Source: Tribonema minus (lineage: Eukaryota; Sar; Xanthophyceae; Tribonematales; Tribonemataceae). Taken from it: a stretch of DNA of 64,000 nucleotides. Positions 34,501 to 53,867 of the stretch are shown here, one piece after another; position 1 is the stretch's first letter; each line of letters opens with the position of its first letter. Location of the stretch: positions 682,001 through 746,000 of the forward strand of contig JAFCMP010000235.1 of the NCBI GenBank assembly GCA_017506865.1, given 5' to 3'. The notes under the pieces were generated by a model. It was given only the letters and a program-made list of their open reading frames with translations, had not been told where the DNA came from and did no database searches. Made by a program: the position numbers and the translations under genes.

Positions 34501-36075
34501 AGATAGGCGAGCAGTATGTGTTCTAATCAGACATTCAGAATTCGAGACCTTCACGCATGCTCAACGCTAGAGCTTTTCGAAGGCTAAGGCTGAATGGTGC
34601 CATCCACACGTTACGTGCTTTAACACACAGTTAACCTGATCCACTGTCGCAGCCCGACCCACCTGATGACAAACATACGCCTTTCCCTCCTTGATGAGCT
34701 GCACAGCATAGTCATACAGCTGCTGAAAGTTGTCAGACGAGAATGTTGTCTCCACAGGTGTCCAGCCCAGCCATGACACGTCCTCCCGCAGCGACTGCGA
34801 GGAAAAACAACAGCAGCAAATGCACAAAGGAAGTCAAGGTTGATGACAACAGTGATGATCAGCTGTTGATACACGTCGCATGTGACGTTGCAGCCAATCG
34901 CGTACACACTCGTTTCTGCTGCACTGTTGTGACTGACAGCACCATTCCGAGGACGCACGCTCACATGACCTGAACATCGCTTCACCGAGCGAACACGTAC
35001 ATGCCACGCCAACAAACATATAGTGTTACCAACGTTAAAGGTCCAACGCAATCTGCAAATCATCAAAAGAGTATACATAGCACATTTCATGGTTCACAGA
35101 GGCAAACATGCTGCAAGCGCTGTACATGTGAGGCTTGGCCAATCCAATAGGGCAGAACAAATATCATGACTGTATGCAGCATGACCTCTTGGTGCAAGAC
35201 AGCACTACACCATATGCCTTCTCAAGTACTGAACGCACCACTTTTGTGTTTCTGACCATAATGTACTTGACTGCGCTGTGCGATCTCTCCCATTGCGAGT
35301 GACGCATAGCTGGAAAACATCAATAACAAACTGCAATGTCATCGGTAACAACTTACGTCGATGTATTCCTGACTCTCCGCCTCCGGGTTGGTGTCGTCTG
35401 CGCCAGAGACAACAGTGATGCAGGTGCGTTGCAACATGAAATAGAGTGTAAGCTCGATGCACTCGTCAGAAATCCTGCATGGGCCCGTGAAAGACAATGC
35501 AGCCTACAGCAGACTCAATGATCATGGCAGTCAGTGTGAAGTGGGGCACCTCAGCATAAAGTCTACTCCCACCGCCTGCCACCACGGTCTAGAAGTAAAA
35601 GAGAGAAGTGCACAGCCTTGAGCAGACACAACCTCAACTCATTTTGTCAAAGACGCTATTGGCTCACCGTATCGAAATATAGTCTGCCTCATGTCCTCCG
35701 CCACCCCCAGCTTGTCAAAGGCGCCCTTGAAATTCATGTTCATAGACTTGGCATGCCCTATGTGCAAGTATCCATTGGGCTCAGGTGGAAACCGAGTGCG
35801 AACCTGTGGATCCATGGGCAACGAAGATGGTCAGCCCCATAATCTCACACTGCTGGAGACAGTGGGACAGGCATAGCGGTCGGTCCATGATAGGAATCGA
35901 ATACTGACGGTGCCGCACTGCGGTACATGCCATGGTACTATATTACCTTGCCTCCTGTCTTGGCCAGATGGTCCTTCATGATATCATCCGGGTTGACGGC
36001 ACTAGCAAGGTGCCTCGCTGCCAAAGCCTCCGCTTCTGCACCAGCAGGAGCTCCATCCTCCTGGAATCCAGACAT
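28507..36075 (-). CDS. Glutaminyl-tRNA synthetase with extra C-terminal tail
   Basis: Charges tRNA-Gln with glutamine using ATP. Fourteen exons join in phase: 36075-35947, 35803-35668, 35397-35357, 34794-34663, 34286-34207, 33571-33536 (36-nt microexon), 33257-32963, 32537-32463, 32107-31826, 31436-31335, 30988-30872, 30544-30404, 29840-29620 and 28720-28507; about 667 residues. Class I motifs: [14 protein letters not shown] (HIGH at 57-60) and VLSKR (KMSKS equivalent, about 296-300). Also present are [35 protein letters not shown] and a beta-barrel domain ending FNRTVTLRD. The usual N-terminal YqeY-like domain is absent. Exon 14 adds a Lys-rich tail (from about 596: [13 protein letters not shown], then [10 protein letters not shown]) like the C-terminus of cytosolic CysRS. 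It ends on a GT donor in phase 0, so a short last exon is missing. The reading frame is open upstream to an ATG at 36297, giving a possible basic 74-residue targeting extension. Confidence 0.93.
33368..33384. repeat. 17-A homopolymer
   Basis: Lies in an intron of GlnRS, between the microexon and exon 7. No coding consequence. Confidence 0.95.
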
Positions 36076-36957
36076 TGCACTTGCAAGCAAGGTGCTTGCG
36101 ACTTTGAGGCCCCGACAGCTGCTGCCGCCGATCCGATGGACTAACTTCACGTTTGAAGTCCTAGCCCTAACGTTAACCCTATTTAGTCCCACCCTAACAT
36201 AACTGCGCAGGTTGTGGTGCAGCACTCTCTCCCTGGTGGTGAGAATGGAATTCCTGATGTCATGTTCAAATCGCAATACTTGTGGGAAAATGCCCATGTT
36301 CGATGACACGCGTAACAATCATGTGCTTTCATAATTCTTGAATTACTCATGCCTAGGCCGCCCACATGTTCTATACACCAATTGCTGTGAGGAGCCCATG
36401 TTCTGTCGCTTAAGTGCAAAAAGTTCAAGCACGTTAGTGCGTTTGCCAAGCAGCGTCTCCCCCTCCATACCAGTCTCCACCTCCCCCTCTTTAGCCTCCG
36501 CGGGCCATGACCCGTATTGAGCCATGCTTTGTGGAGCAGTGCCAACAGAGCTGAAGGTCAAGGAGTCAAAATGAATGCCACAATACAACAAGTCGTTGTT
36601 GGAATCGCACTGTCACTGTACATGGATGGCATATGCGGGGCTGCCGCCCCCAATCCTACTTAAGTCCCGGTGACATTGCAAGCCTTTTCGTGGGTTTGCA
36701 TCAGTCCACAGGAGGCGCTTCATCATCATGGCAAGAGGCACAGACAAGATGAAGGCACCATCACACCCGTGACATGAAGATGTAAGCAAATGTTGAAGTA
36801 TACTTCGAAGTATTGTGATGACTCACAGCTCTGCCAATTTGCTGTGAAATATGATACGCAATGCTCAACGGCCTACCAGGGACACAAGGCCTGCTGCTGC
36901 ACACATAGGCTTTAGTGTTGTATGTACAGCAAAACAGGTTCGACAGGAACCACCACT
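36076..36957. other. GlnRS 5' region and sulfotransferase 3' flank
   Basis: Contains telomere-like motifs (CCCTAACGTTAACCCTA) at about 36165-36185 and CCCTAA near 36193, plus a TACTTCGAAGTA palindrome at 36801. The minus frame 36591-36400 is somewhat protein-like (MAQYGSWPAEAKEGEVETG), but no splice connection was established. Confidence 0.4.
36801..36812. repeat. 12-bp palindrome TACTTCGAAGTA, copy 2
   Basis: Exact copy, flanked by further TA repeats (GTATACTTCGAAGTATT), just 3' of the sulfotransferase gene. Confidence 0.9.
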
Positions 36958-39900
36958 TCAATAGATTGCCTCATAAGCACTGTAGTTCAGGACTTGCATC
37001 ACGCTGGCGCAGGCATCCTGCACTGCAAGAATGGTCTGCCGATCCAGTTCGTGTTGCCACCTACACGACATGAGAGAAGCACGCCACAAAGTGTGAGCCC
37101 AAATCGTCGAACATTGATGTGGCACGATTTTAAAACTCAGTCACTTGAACACTTGATGAGAGGTGCGCATGATTGTAAGATGATGCAGTCAATGTGCACA
37201 CTTCATGCCGTGTAACCTTCAACACGCAACATATAACATCAAGCTCCAAGTACTTCAAGCTTCTTTGATTGCCCAAGATGCATGTTGACCTTTGAGCTTA
37301 CTGTGCCCTTCTACAATCTCACGACAAGCAATTTGCAGGTGCTGAAATCAGCTATTGTGTACCCCAATGGCCGGGCCCTTGGTGCATTGATGCATTCAAA
37401 GGCTCAGTGTCTGGTCAAACGGTCCCTCATCACTGGGCAAGGCAGTGCCAAGTGACATGAAATGAAGCGTACCTGGTGGCCACACTAGTGCTGTTCGTCC
37501 TCCTGGTCCCCCATGCCCCCTCTGCTTCAATCCCCTCCTTTGCATTGTCACTTGCGCCTGCAGTGACCGTCGTGCTGTTGTCGTGATGTGGAGCATGCAT
37601 GTCTCTTGTGTATATGTTGGTGCCACAGGCAGCACGTAACCACTCAACAGTGGCTGTGGGCAGTGGGCCGATATTGGCCCATGCGAACAGCGCCGCTGCT
37701 TGTGTGAGGGGATCCACGACAAAGTCTTCAAACCTGCATAGATCGCAAGGCGTCATGACGTGATGGAGCAGGATCAGCACCGTTCTTTCATCTGTAACAG
37801 TATTGGAGGTCCACGCAGTGAGTTTTTTTTAAAATTGTTTGTGTACCATAAGCTGATGTCATCGTGCTTTACTAATATTCGCAGTGAGAGGCATGCTGCA
37901 ATGACTGCACAAGCAATTACAATTTCCAAATTGATTCGTGCTGCCATGTGTAAACCCTACATGTTGCGTGCAAAACTTCATCAGTGTGAGGCTCACCTGA
38001 GCAGGTGATTTGCATCGTGTGGCAGGTATGCTAAGCCGCGCAATTTGTCTTGTGTAGCAGCACACGCCCGCATTGCACACTGTGAAGGTGAAGCACAGCC
38101 AAACCACTCTGCCACTTCTGGTTGAGCAAGGCTGTTGGCAATAGCACGAGGGTCTCGCACCAGGTGGACCATCAGCAGTGATGAACGCGCCTGCATATCA
38201 AGTGCAACAAAGACCAGACCTTCATCACATCGGCTCAACAACAGAGCAGTATGACCAGCATTAAATGCAGCCACTGCTGGCAGTGAAGGCTGAAACTACA
38301 ATGCAAGTGCAGTCAACTGTTGAGAGCCATCCGGCTGCATCATTGCATCAACACATTTGCAGCCTGTTACAGAGGCTGTGACATGATGCAACAACTGTGC
38401 AGCTGAGCGCAGGGGCTATATTCATTACATTAAGACAGAGTTTCTGCAGGCTTGAAATGCAAACATTTTGAGCACTGGACCATGTGCATGCTGTTGACTG
38501 TGCAATAAAGCAAAGACGGCAAGTCGGACTGCGACTGCCGACACAAAATACTGTGTGGATGTCGCAACACTGTGCACTCCGACTGACAATCAGCACACAG
38601 CAATAGCGTCCAAACCGAGTGTCGTCTTGTTCTGCGGATGGAGTGAGCCATCCAAGGTACATCCATGCAGTGCACATGCTTGCTGGTATGGTAGCACCTA
38701 CATTGATGCCATGATGTGGAGATTCAAGCACCTCCTGCTCGCCCCACCTGTTCGATGCCGGGGCTCTGACTGCGCTTGATGAATGCAGTAGGAATGCCGC
38801 TCTGAAGGCGTATCACCTTCGCCACGCGTACTTGCGCCCTTGCGCACATGATCCTGTACTGAGACAGCACGGCGCGAAGCCGACCCCGAAACTCGTCCTT
38901 TGCAGCGCAAACACACAACAGAGGACATGCCATGAGCATGCTGTAGCAAGAGCACTGACACGATCAAGAAGCAGCATTGCAATGGCTGGCACAAGCGAGC
39001 ACCATACAACTGGAGGGGCCTGCTCACTCAACAGTGATTCACAGCTCTAACGTCTCGATGTCAAGAGCCTGCACGACGCAGCGCAATGACCCTGTGTGAC
39101 AGCAGGGCATTGACTCCGTACAACACAAAAGCCAGACATGGAGGCCTTGTAATGCAGCCATGAGACGCACAAGTCTTAGCATTGTACTTTATTCCTGAGA
39201 CCAGACACCGGTGCTGCTGATCTTGAATGTTGAACGTACCTCATGCAGCTCATGCCACAAGGGCTCATCATCCGCGAGGAGTGACGAAAGCGAGCCAGCC
39301 TGCACAGCACATTGGTCAGCACCAGCACCAGCAATCTGAGACCGAGCCTGTGCACAAATGCTGAATGCAACTGCCTCATGGACCTGGGCAGCCAGAAACG
39401 CTGGCTTGACAGCAATCAATGCAGCCAATTGGTGAGAGCACTCAAGGCACTTCTTGATAGCAGCAGTCAAGTCAAGTCAAGCTTGGCATTCCCCTCACAG
39501 TGAAGGTATACCGTTTCGCGGGACATGCTGCTGACCTGCATGGCTGTCTGGTCCAATGCCAAGTACATGACATCCTTTATTGTGGCTGTGCAGTCCAGCA
39601 GGCGAAGCACAAGGGCAGCACAGTCTTCGCCTGTCAGCGATGGTGGCGGCTTGTCCTGCGCGTGCACGCCCGTAGCAAACTGTCTGCACGGCTCGTACAG
39701 GTAGAAAGCACCAGCCATGCGAAACAGCTCGCCCAGCAACGTGCTGCCACTGCGTCCCTCGCTGATGATGGCGATCAAGGTTGGAGGATGACGCGGTGTG
39801 AGCATATCTGGCTCTGGAACCTGGGCTATACCCCTGTTGGCTGCAGTCACTCGCCAACCACTTGCCCTCACTGCTGTCGGTTGCTGCTGAGTTGGTGCAC

Positions 39901-40027
39901 CTTGCACTGGTGATGCGGTGGCAGCACAATCATTGACAACATCAGGGCTGTGCTGTGATTTCCCAGTACTGACCCGAGTAGCCAGCAACAGCAAGTGCAC
40001 ACGTAGCCTGCCGCATCGCACACGCAT
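36958..40027 (-). CDS. Carbohydrate-type sulfotransferase (PAPS-dependent), type II membrane
   Basis: Transfers sulfate from PAPS to an acceptor, probably a glycan in the Golgi or cell-wall pathway (family inference). Six exons: 40027-39536, about 39452-39240 (acceptor uncertain), 38897-38748, 38289-37997, 37733-37473 and 37060-36958; all other joins keep phase. About 500 residues. A short hydrophobic N-terminal stretch (VHLLLLA) could be a signal anchor. The 5'-phosphosulfate-binding loop is EGRSGSTLLGELF (about 90-102), followed by FYLYEPC. The 3'-phosphate-binding region is HLVRDPRAIANSL in exon 4. Exon 5 has the RFEDFVVDPL motif typical of the family. The last exon reads WQHELDRQTILAVQDAC...LNYSAYEAIY, a normal sulfotransferase C-terminus. 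No disruption is seen. It is transcribed divergently from KATNAL2 and in tandem with GlnRS, with no functional link evident. The exact acceptor cannot be told. Confidence 0.87.
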
Positions 40028-40425
40028 GCTAATTCCAGTCCTCGAGGCGCCTCACACCCTGAGTAGACGTAGCCATATATGTGTAGAGCGCAGCCAGGGT
40101 ACCGCACGGGGGTGCTTGCTTGTTGGTATCAGATCTGGGCTGGTGGGGCGCTGATTGGTCGCAATTTTCCTTGTTCTCGTCGCCCGGACGCCGTGATTGC
40201 TGCTGGCAGTTTACTCTGGGGACGACAGATTTACAGATCTGCTGGTGCTGCGCTAGCATGATGTCTGCTGGCTGACCTGAGGTGTGCGCACATGCTGCTG
40301 CGAGAGCTCTCGAGCGTTGCGCGCCTTAAAAAAAAGTCGCAGAAAGATTTTCGCGCCCACGGCAGATTTCCGTTACGTTCAAACTGTTGACACACACCAA
40401 GCAAGGAGAGCCAGCAGGAGCCAGG
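40028..40425. promoter_or_regulatory. Shared divergent promoter region
   Basis: Only 398 bp separate the start codons of the sulfotransferase (-) and KATNAL2 (+), so both 5' UTRs and promoters must lie here. No TATA box or named operator is obvious. An A-rich run (TTAAAAAAAAGTCGC) lies near 40325. Confidence 0.6.
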
Positions 40426-47006
<6,581 letters not shown>

Positions 47007-48689
47007 CATGTGCACATTGGAGTGAAGTAGGACATGTTCAGTACATAGGAGTGCAGGGTGATGAGTTCCTGCAGAGGTGCAGTCAGGCCCTGAGCGTAGG
47101 TGTACATTCTGCGCGAAGGCACGTTGCTGCCACTCAGACGAAGCCCAACGCGCCACACTGAGTGAATGCTTCCCACATCATTGCATGCAATGATCGCAGC
47201 ACACTTGGAACATATCATCTGTGCTTGTGTCACCGCTTGCGCTGCATGAAGCGTGCATGCAGCAGGCAGGTACACGGCGCCTCAGCACAGCAACAGTACT
47301 GCGGGCGTCAGTGCAACGGCCCCAAAAGTATGCCCCTCAGCAGTTGACCACGCATGGGATCAATGGCTGCAAGGCCAATGCGTGACACCATGTGCTCGTC
47401 ACAAATGAATGCAGAGGATGAAACGAGGATGCAGAATCCATGAGCAACAGCGTGCCCACAACAATGAGTGTTGACCAATGTATATACTCTCTCAAATGCT
47501 GGCAAGCTGGAGTACGACGCAGGCAATTATGTCTGTTGAACATGAGTACTGTTTTCACTTTGCAGTCAAGTTGCACCTTAGGTGTGCACCTGACGTTGAT
47601 GTTGCGGTTTTCCTTTTGGTTTGGTTCCACAGCTGTGCAATCTTTTGGTACCCCACTGCTTCACAGCAGAGGGGCTGTGTCGCTGTTTCTCCTGTCAGCT
47701 GTTAATTCAGCTGTCGACTTCGCTGCAATGTGTAGCCTGTGCAGGTACATTCACAACTCATTTTGGAACCTCCGCAAATGAAGTTGCTGACAAAACCTCC
47801 TTGTAGAAGCCTTCACAGCAACATACATGTGGTATGCAAGACTGAGAGCTTCATTGTCGACCAACACACTATGTACATCATCTACAGTCGCGCATATTCT
47901 GCTGCAAAAGTTGGGTTTACACATGGGTGCTGACATCCATCATGCAGTTCATTGCGCGTGATCAGCGTGAACATTGAAATGCCACCATAACACCACTGAA
48001 CAACAGCAACTGCAACAGCACAAAATGCAAGGCGTGCTCCATGCATTGAATGGTGCTGACCGGCCCGTACAGAAAGCAGAGGCTCACTTGGCACCCATAC
48101 ATGGTGACATTCGTGGCACATGTGTCATCAGTGTGGTTCCATAGGACTCGCAAGCGGCATCCCTGCAGCTCACTACTGCATCACACATTCCAGCTCAAGA
48201 ATTGCAGTGAGAAACGGCACGGCACCGGTGCAATGAGGGCGTGCCTTGCTGTTGCACGCGTTGTCACTGTGCCGCTCATTGGACATGTGTTCAGCAACGC
48301 TCTACCCTGTTCCATCAGGTGCCAACACACACGGCCCAAAACTCCCCAACTGTCTGATCCCCAATTTTGCAACAAGCAAATACAACGGCATGGCAGTTGA
48401 CTTCAACTTGCATCACTGGCACGGTTCGCTCGTCACTGGACACGCCGCCATTAAAGAACACGGCACCGCATGCTGCGTGCGCCTGTCAGATCTGCCCTGC
48501 GGCATGCACGCAATGCGCGTCGCCTGTGCCGCCGCCGCCGCCGCGACCAATGCATGCAGTGTGTGCTGAGCGCTGTCGTGTGGCGTACTACAGTACTTGC
48601 TGAACTCGCGCACAATGCGCCTGAGCCTCTGCACTTGTGTTCATTAGCAGGGCCTCTGCTGCCTTCAACGAGGTTGTCGCCGCGCTAGC
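47007..48689. other. No gene assigned
   Basis: A plus-strand stretch at about 48370-48560 (YNGMAVDFNLHHWHG, then Ala-rich) and a minus-strand stretch at 48634-48500 are mildly protein-like, but they have no recognisable motif or splice partners. The latter could be a 3' exon of copy C. Nothing else seen. Confidence 0.4.
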
Positions 48690-48901
48690 AGCTCTGCGCC
48701 ACCAACATCAGCAGCGATCGAGTACAGTGCTTCCCCAAGCTGATGAGTCTCCCTTCCACCCTGACAGTCAACATATGCACTGCCAACAACGTCTGCAGGC
48801 AGCTACAGCGGCTCCAAGTCAGTGTTACCCTCATGGTCAGAGACCTGTCCTTGCGCGGCTGCCCAGGCGTTGAGGGCGTCGATGAACTGTTGATGCGCCG
48901 G

Positions 48902-51900
48902 CTAGTGTTGGTCGATGTCGGCTTCGACGGGCCCTGGGGGAACTGCAGCGCCGTCGTCGCCGAACATGTTAATACCTTGAACAACTGCAGCGCCGGCATT
49001 GCTGAAGACATCATGCAGGAACGGGGAAAACGGATCGTCATGGCCGAGGATGCCATGAGGGTGCTCAAGCTGCTCATGGTTGTCCACGCCAGCCCTGGTT
49101 CAACCAGCAAAGCATCGCCAGCATCGCCCTCCTGAGCAAGAGCGCGTGCCTCCGCAGCGCCTGGGAGCAAGAGTGACTCCAGAAATGCTACCGTCAAGGG
49201 GCTGTCCTGGCCGCGTGCAGGCTCAGAAGGATGCAGGAGAGGGCTTGCAGCAGGAGGCGGTGCCAGGCTGGGGAATGGTAAGTCGCTGCTGTGACATGAC
49301 AACAAGGGGCAATGTGGGCACATATTAGTGTGACATCTTCACGGCTAGAAGGCACGGACATTGCAGACGCATACACCTCAAGTGACTGCATAGCGCTGAC
49401 ATTCATGTTGGCATGTATGCGTGACCTATCTGACAGAGGCTACAAGGCACAAGGAGCTATGCTGCAATCATCAACACTGGGGCATGTTCCATTGACATGA
49501 GCCTGCCTAGTTGTATATCATACATTTGTGTTGCATGTACTGTAACATTTACAGCTGAGCAACTGACATGCATCAGTCACAGAGCGCTGGAACCTGCTGG
49601 CAATGTGCAGGGCAAGCACATAACATTCTCAACAACAATGGGCTCCCTGACCTCAAGGCATTCATTCAGTAAAACACATGAGTACCCCGCACCTCTAGTG
49701 GCATGTGACTGCAGGATCTGACATCACTACTTGCAAAACAAAGGCCATGCATTGATCAGATCAATTCAATGTAAGACTGGGGGGAAAAATAACAAAAGTT
49801 GAAGGAAGGCCGCAGTTGAGCAACCAGTTCTCAAAAGTACGGTTTTGACAGAACAAGAGTTGGAAGGTGTCAAAAGTGCACAGCAAAGCCAGGTACAACA
49901 TGACACAGCATCAGCAGCTGTTCGTCCAGGGTAGACAAATTGGCTGCAGGATTAGCTGCGCAGCTACTCACAGTCACATGATTAATCACTTAATATCAAA
50001 TCAACTGTGCATGTGTTCTGCAGCAGTCCCACTGGACATGCACAGAGTTGAAGTGATGATCAAGTGGCGGTTATTGAAGTATACTGTTGCAGGGGCTCGT
50101 CGAGACAAAGGCCGGTTGAAGTACGATACAGGGCTCAATGAGGAGCTGGCACTTTGAACATATGGCTCGATAACCTGCTTTCGATTTGTAACTCGCTGAT
50201 CCAGCGCATTGGGGCACGGGGTTGAAGTTCCGTTCCCCAAATTCGATGTAGTAGTGAGGTGAATCAGATCATCCATGTCATGTGTACATAGAACCACTAC
50301 ATGCATGCGGTGAAGTCGTCGCCTCCTCTGCACTCTCTGATCCAGACGGGGTCACAAATCCCGCACAAAAGCATATCAGCAACAAAAACGTGTGCACGAT
50401 GGGTATCTGTTGGTCTCCTGTAGCCGAGCGCCCTCCGCTGCAGCATCTGCCTGAGCACTGGCGCCTGCCGCCTCTCCCACCTCCAGACTAGGGCTGATGC
50501 CAGCATGCCGAATCGAAAGTTGCAGCATGCTGGAGGCCACATCAAGCGCAGCCTGCATGCGAGCAGCTGTCAACTTGGCGTCCGCTGTCATGGTTCCGCA
50601 AACCTGCATGTGCATGTCAGCATTTGAATGATGAGCTTCAATACTCAATTTACAACAGCGAAAGCAGTTGCTGGACAGGGTATGTTGACGGTCTTTGCTT
50701 TTGTTTGATCCAGGCGCGCTCGTCGATCATGAAGCCATTCAATGCAAACAAGAGTCCTTGCCAACTCCTTGGTGATACATATTGTCATGGATGATGATAG
50801 TAGGCGGAGGGAAGGCTGCAGCGACGGGGGACTGCTGTAGGGCTTCAAGTGCGAAAAGGGACCAAGCTCTACAACTAGGGCCAGGGCTGGCTTGTAGGCA
50901 AAGACTCACAGACAGCAGGCGATAATGTGAAAACAATTCAGCCTTTGTTTGACTTCATCATACTTAGTAAAATCAAACGTTCCCATGGCTAGATTGGGTG
51001 AAATTGGAGGACCCTTACTCTTGTTCTTCATGTACTTGAGGTTCCTGCATGCACATAACAGCACTTGTATACGCAGACTTCAGGAAGGTGGCATTGCAGT
51101 TCAACGCCAGTTGCATGCCTTGCCTTGATTCAACAGCAGTTGCAAGCAAGTACTTGCCAGCACCTACAATGCCAGTGCCGATACAACATACAACTACCAC
51201 ACTAAAAAGGTACACAGGGTCCTGATGCACTGCTTGCCTGCGCATTCTTGACTTGACGGATGACCAAGTCCAACTGCCGCTGCGCCACCGCTATCATGTC
51301 GCATCCAACCCGAAAACGCCGCGCGCTGCTGAAGCGTCCTCAGGCTGGCCCAAGCTGTCACCAACTCGGAGGTGGCCACCTGCTGGTGCTGACGATGCTG
51401 GCTGCGCTGCTGCTGCTGTTGCAGTGCGTGACCTCCCTGTGCGTCGCTTGGCAGTTGCCAGCGCTGCCGTCTCCTGCCGTGCTGCTCCCACTGCTGCCGC
51501 TGCGTCACGTGCTTGAGTGCGCCCAAGCCTGGCACTGGCCGTCCGTGCCGTGGGCTGCGGCACTGCCTCATCTACCGCTGCTGCTGCTGCTGCTGCTGCT
51601 GCCGTCGCCCCTGCCCTGCCTTTGGCCTTTTGGGATCTACTACTGCCCCGCATCTCCATCGCAGCCAGCGCTGGTGTTGCTGATGCCGCCGCTGCTGCTT
51701 TTGCTGATGAGGCAGCGACAGCCGTCCGTGCGCTGCGTCGCAGCTCGGAACTGGCCAGCGGTCCCTCTGCCTGCATCGCTGCTGCTGCACCTCTTGCCCC
51801 ACCTCCCCTGCGACTGGCCTTCTGGACCACCTTGGCATCGGAGAGCGCAGCCGCAGCAGCCAGAACTGGCTGCGCCGCTGCCGCTGCTGCTGCTGCCGCC

Positions 51901-52842
51901 GCTGCTGCTGGTGCTGCATCAGCTGACCTGTGGCCATGTCCAAGCTCTGCGCCGGTCAGCCCCGCAGCTGACTGCGTTGCATCAGCTTCTGGTGGCTGAG
52001 TGGCAGCATTGCCAGCGTACCCTCCAAGAGCAGCGGAGAGAGGGAGTGCAAGCGGCGCTGGCGCTGGGTGCTCCTTCATGAATTTCTTGTACGGCGCCCA
52101 TGTCGACTTCACCCATCTGCAAACGAGAGAATGCAACGTGCAATGCAGTGATTTGTCAATTGGCGAGACAGGGCTGTAGGTCGGCGCCTGTGAGTGGGCA
52201 GAGCTGTTTTCACCGGTTCTTGTGCAACACGGAACTCATCAATGGGAACATGAGATATTTTGCACTGACTCTTGCCGGCGAGCTTGACAGGCGCATGGGG
52301 CGTGGCTGCAGCTGCTAGTATATGTGAAGCAGCGTGTAGTGATGTTGCGTGTTGACAGTGCACACCTAACTTCAACCATCAGTGAGTAGAGAAAAGATCT
52401 AGATACGCACGCAGATGCGCATGCACACACAGACACGCACAAAAACATTGTCACTTGTCAAGATGTCGAGATGAGGCTTACGTTTGGTCGCTGGAAAGCC
52501 AGACAAGCGCCTGTTCCCAGAACCGGCGTGCATCCACGCCAATCTCGGCCGCGACCACTTGCCGAATGCCACTTATCTGTCGACTTGGGGGGCGGATCAC
52601 AGCACAGACGGATCCCTTCCCCCGGTCTAAGAGCTCCTTATACAGGCACACACCATGAACGACGCCAGTCTTGGTGTGGTGCCGGAACACAACGCGCCGA
52701 GCGCCATCGTGAAGTTGGCAGCCATCCAGGAGTATCTTTGCCTGATGTGCGCAGGCAGCTGCCGCCGCCATGCATCAAACGAGTCGGCTTCTCCAGGGAA
52801 GTCCGGGCTACGAAATCGCGCAGGCACAAGAGCCTCGTTCAT
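48902..52842 (-). pseudogene. SFxxWW-family gene, copy C
   Basis: Exon 1 runs from ATG 52842 to a GT donor at 52481: ARFRSPDFPGEADSFDAW, then CQLHDGARRVVF, then RRFWEQALVWLSS. It is broken by a 1-nt deletion at about 52727-52733: RYSLD in copy D corresponds to TACTCCTG here. Exon 2 starts at 52116 with WVKSTWAPYKKFMKEHPAP, then about 250 mostly Ala/Arg/Ser residues encoded by GCN triplets, and a short amphipathic end (RQLDLVIRQVKNAQ) before a GC donor (CAG|GCAAGC). A third exon near 50603-50418 encodes a helical ASAQADAA segment. An acidic C-terminal segment (LGHDDPFSPFLHDVF, MFGDDGAAVPPG) lies at 49087-48902 and ends in TAG. No domain I know fits. A nuclear or regulatory role would be speculation. 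Confidence 0.6.
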
Positions 52843-53022
52843 GCCGACAGAAGAGAGTGCTGTGCTTCGTCTTCTGGATCCCTGCAGGATCTGAGAGCGG
52901 CAGCTCGAACAAAGAGATGGTTTGTGGATGCCAGAAAAACCGTGATGATGCTCATTGGTGACCCTTCGCGGACCGGTTGTCAGCTGGCCCGCGGGCGGGG
53001 GGGCGCGATTTCTCCTCCCGGC

Positions 53023-53044
53023 TCACACACACACACACACACAC
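53023..53044. repeat. (CA)n microsatellite
   Basis: An uninterrupted CA dinucleotide run of 11 units, upstream of copy C. Confidence 0.95.
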
Positions 53045-53404
53045 TCCATCGCGCATGCGGACGCAGTTGCAAAGCTGCAAACCTGGCTGCTCGTCAGTGC
53101 TGGCACGCTGCTCCGGTCGGCGCGTGGCACACGAAGACCACGGGCAAGAACCTCAGACCATGTCCATCATCATCTGGCAGCACGCATCGGAGGTCTCCGA
53201 CGTGGTCTGAGGAGCATGGCGCCGCGCCAGCATCTGCACGCATTCTTTGCTGCTTGGCGAAACTCTGCTGCTTGTGGGCGTCTTCAAGACGAGTGACAAC
53301 TCTCGCACAGCAGAACTACGTGCGTTGTTGGCGAGAGCACACTGTCTTTGTATTGCTTAGTGATTACAACCGCAAACAGTAGCAACGTGTAGTTTGCGCG
53401 TACA

Positions 53405-53745
53405 CGAGCGGCAGGCCTGCCTACTGCTCGCAAGACCACGCCCTTTTCTGGCCAAGCTGCGCGCTGGTGCGGAACTGGGACACACCGCGCTTTCGCTGCC
53501 GAGGTACGTGAACGCGTTGGCTGAAGGCGAAGCTGGCGATCCTTGTACGTTTGTTGGCGTTCACAGGTCTCATGTACGCTAGCTCGCGTGAGCAGGTGCG
53601 CACCTTCAGAGTAATGCAGACCCCCCACAGCAGCGTGTGAGTCGTCGGGTAACAGCGCATGGGGCACCGACCTTGCTGCGTCCTACACATCGTGCACACA
53701 GCTTGCTTGCAGTTAGCCGGCTTCTTAGCAGCGTGGTGTGTTGGC
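53405..53745. repeat. 340-bp module, copy 1
   Basis: Starts near CCTACTGCTCGCAAGACC and ends near AGCAGCGTGGTGTGTTGG. It shares roughly 80-90% of bases by eye with copies at 53868 and 62925. It lies 5' of family copy C. No conserved frame is evident on either strand. Confidence 0.88.
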
Positions 53746-53867
53746 TAAGACTGGGCCGCATGTGATACGCGTGAAGAACCAAACTAGTTGTAGGCTCCAC
53801 TCCTATGTGAGCACCTTCGTGCAGTGAAGGACTCATGGTGCATTCTATATAGCTTGCGCACACCACA

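Noticed and set aside
51294-52136. Long plus-strand ORFs (Leu/Pro-rich) opposite the Ala-rich exon of copy C
   Set aside because: Mirror reading of GCN codons; the minus strand connects to motif-bearing exons in both copies.
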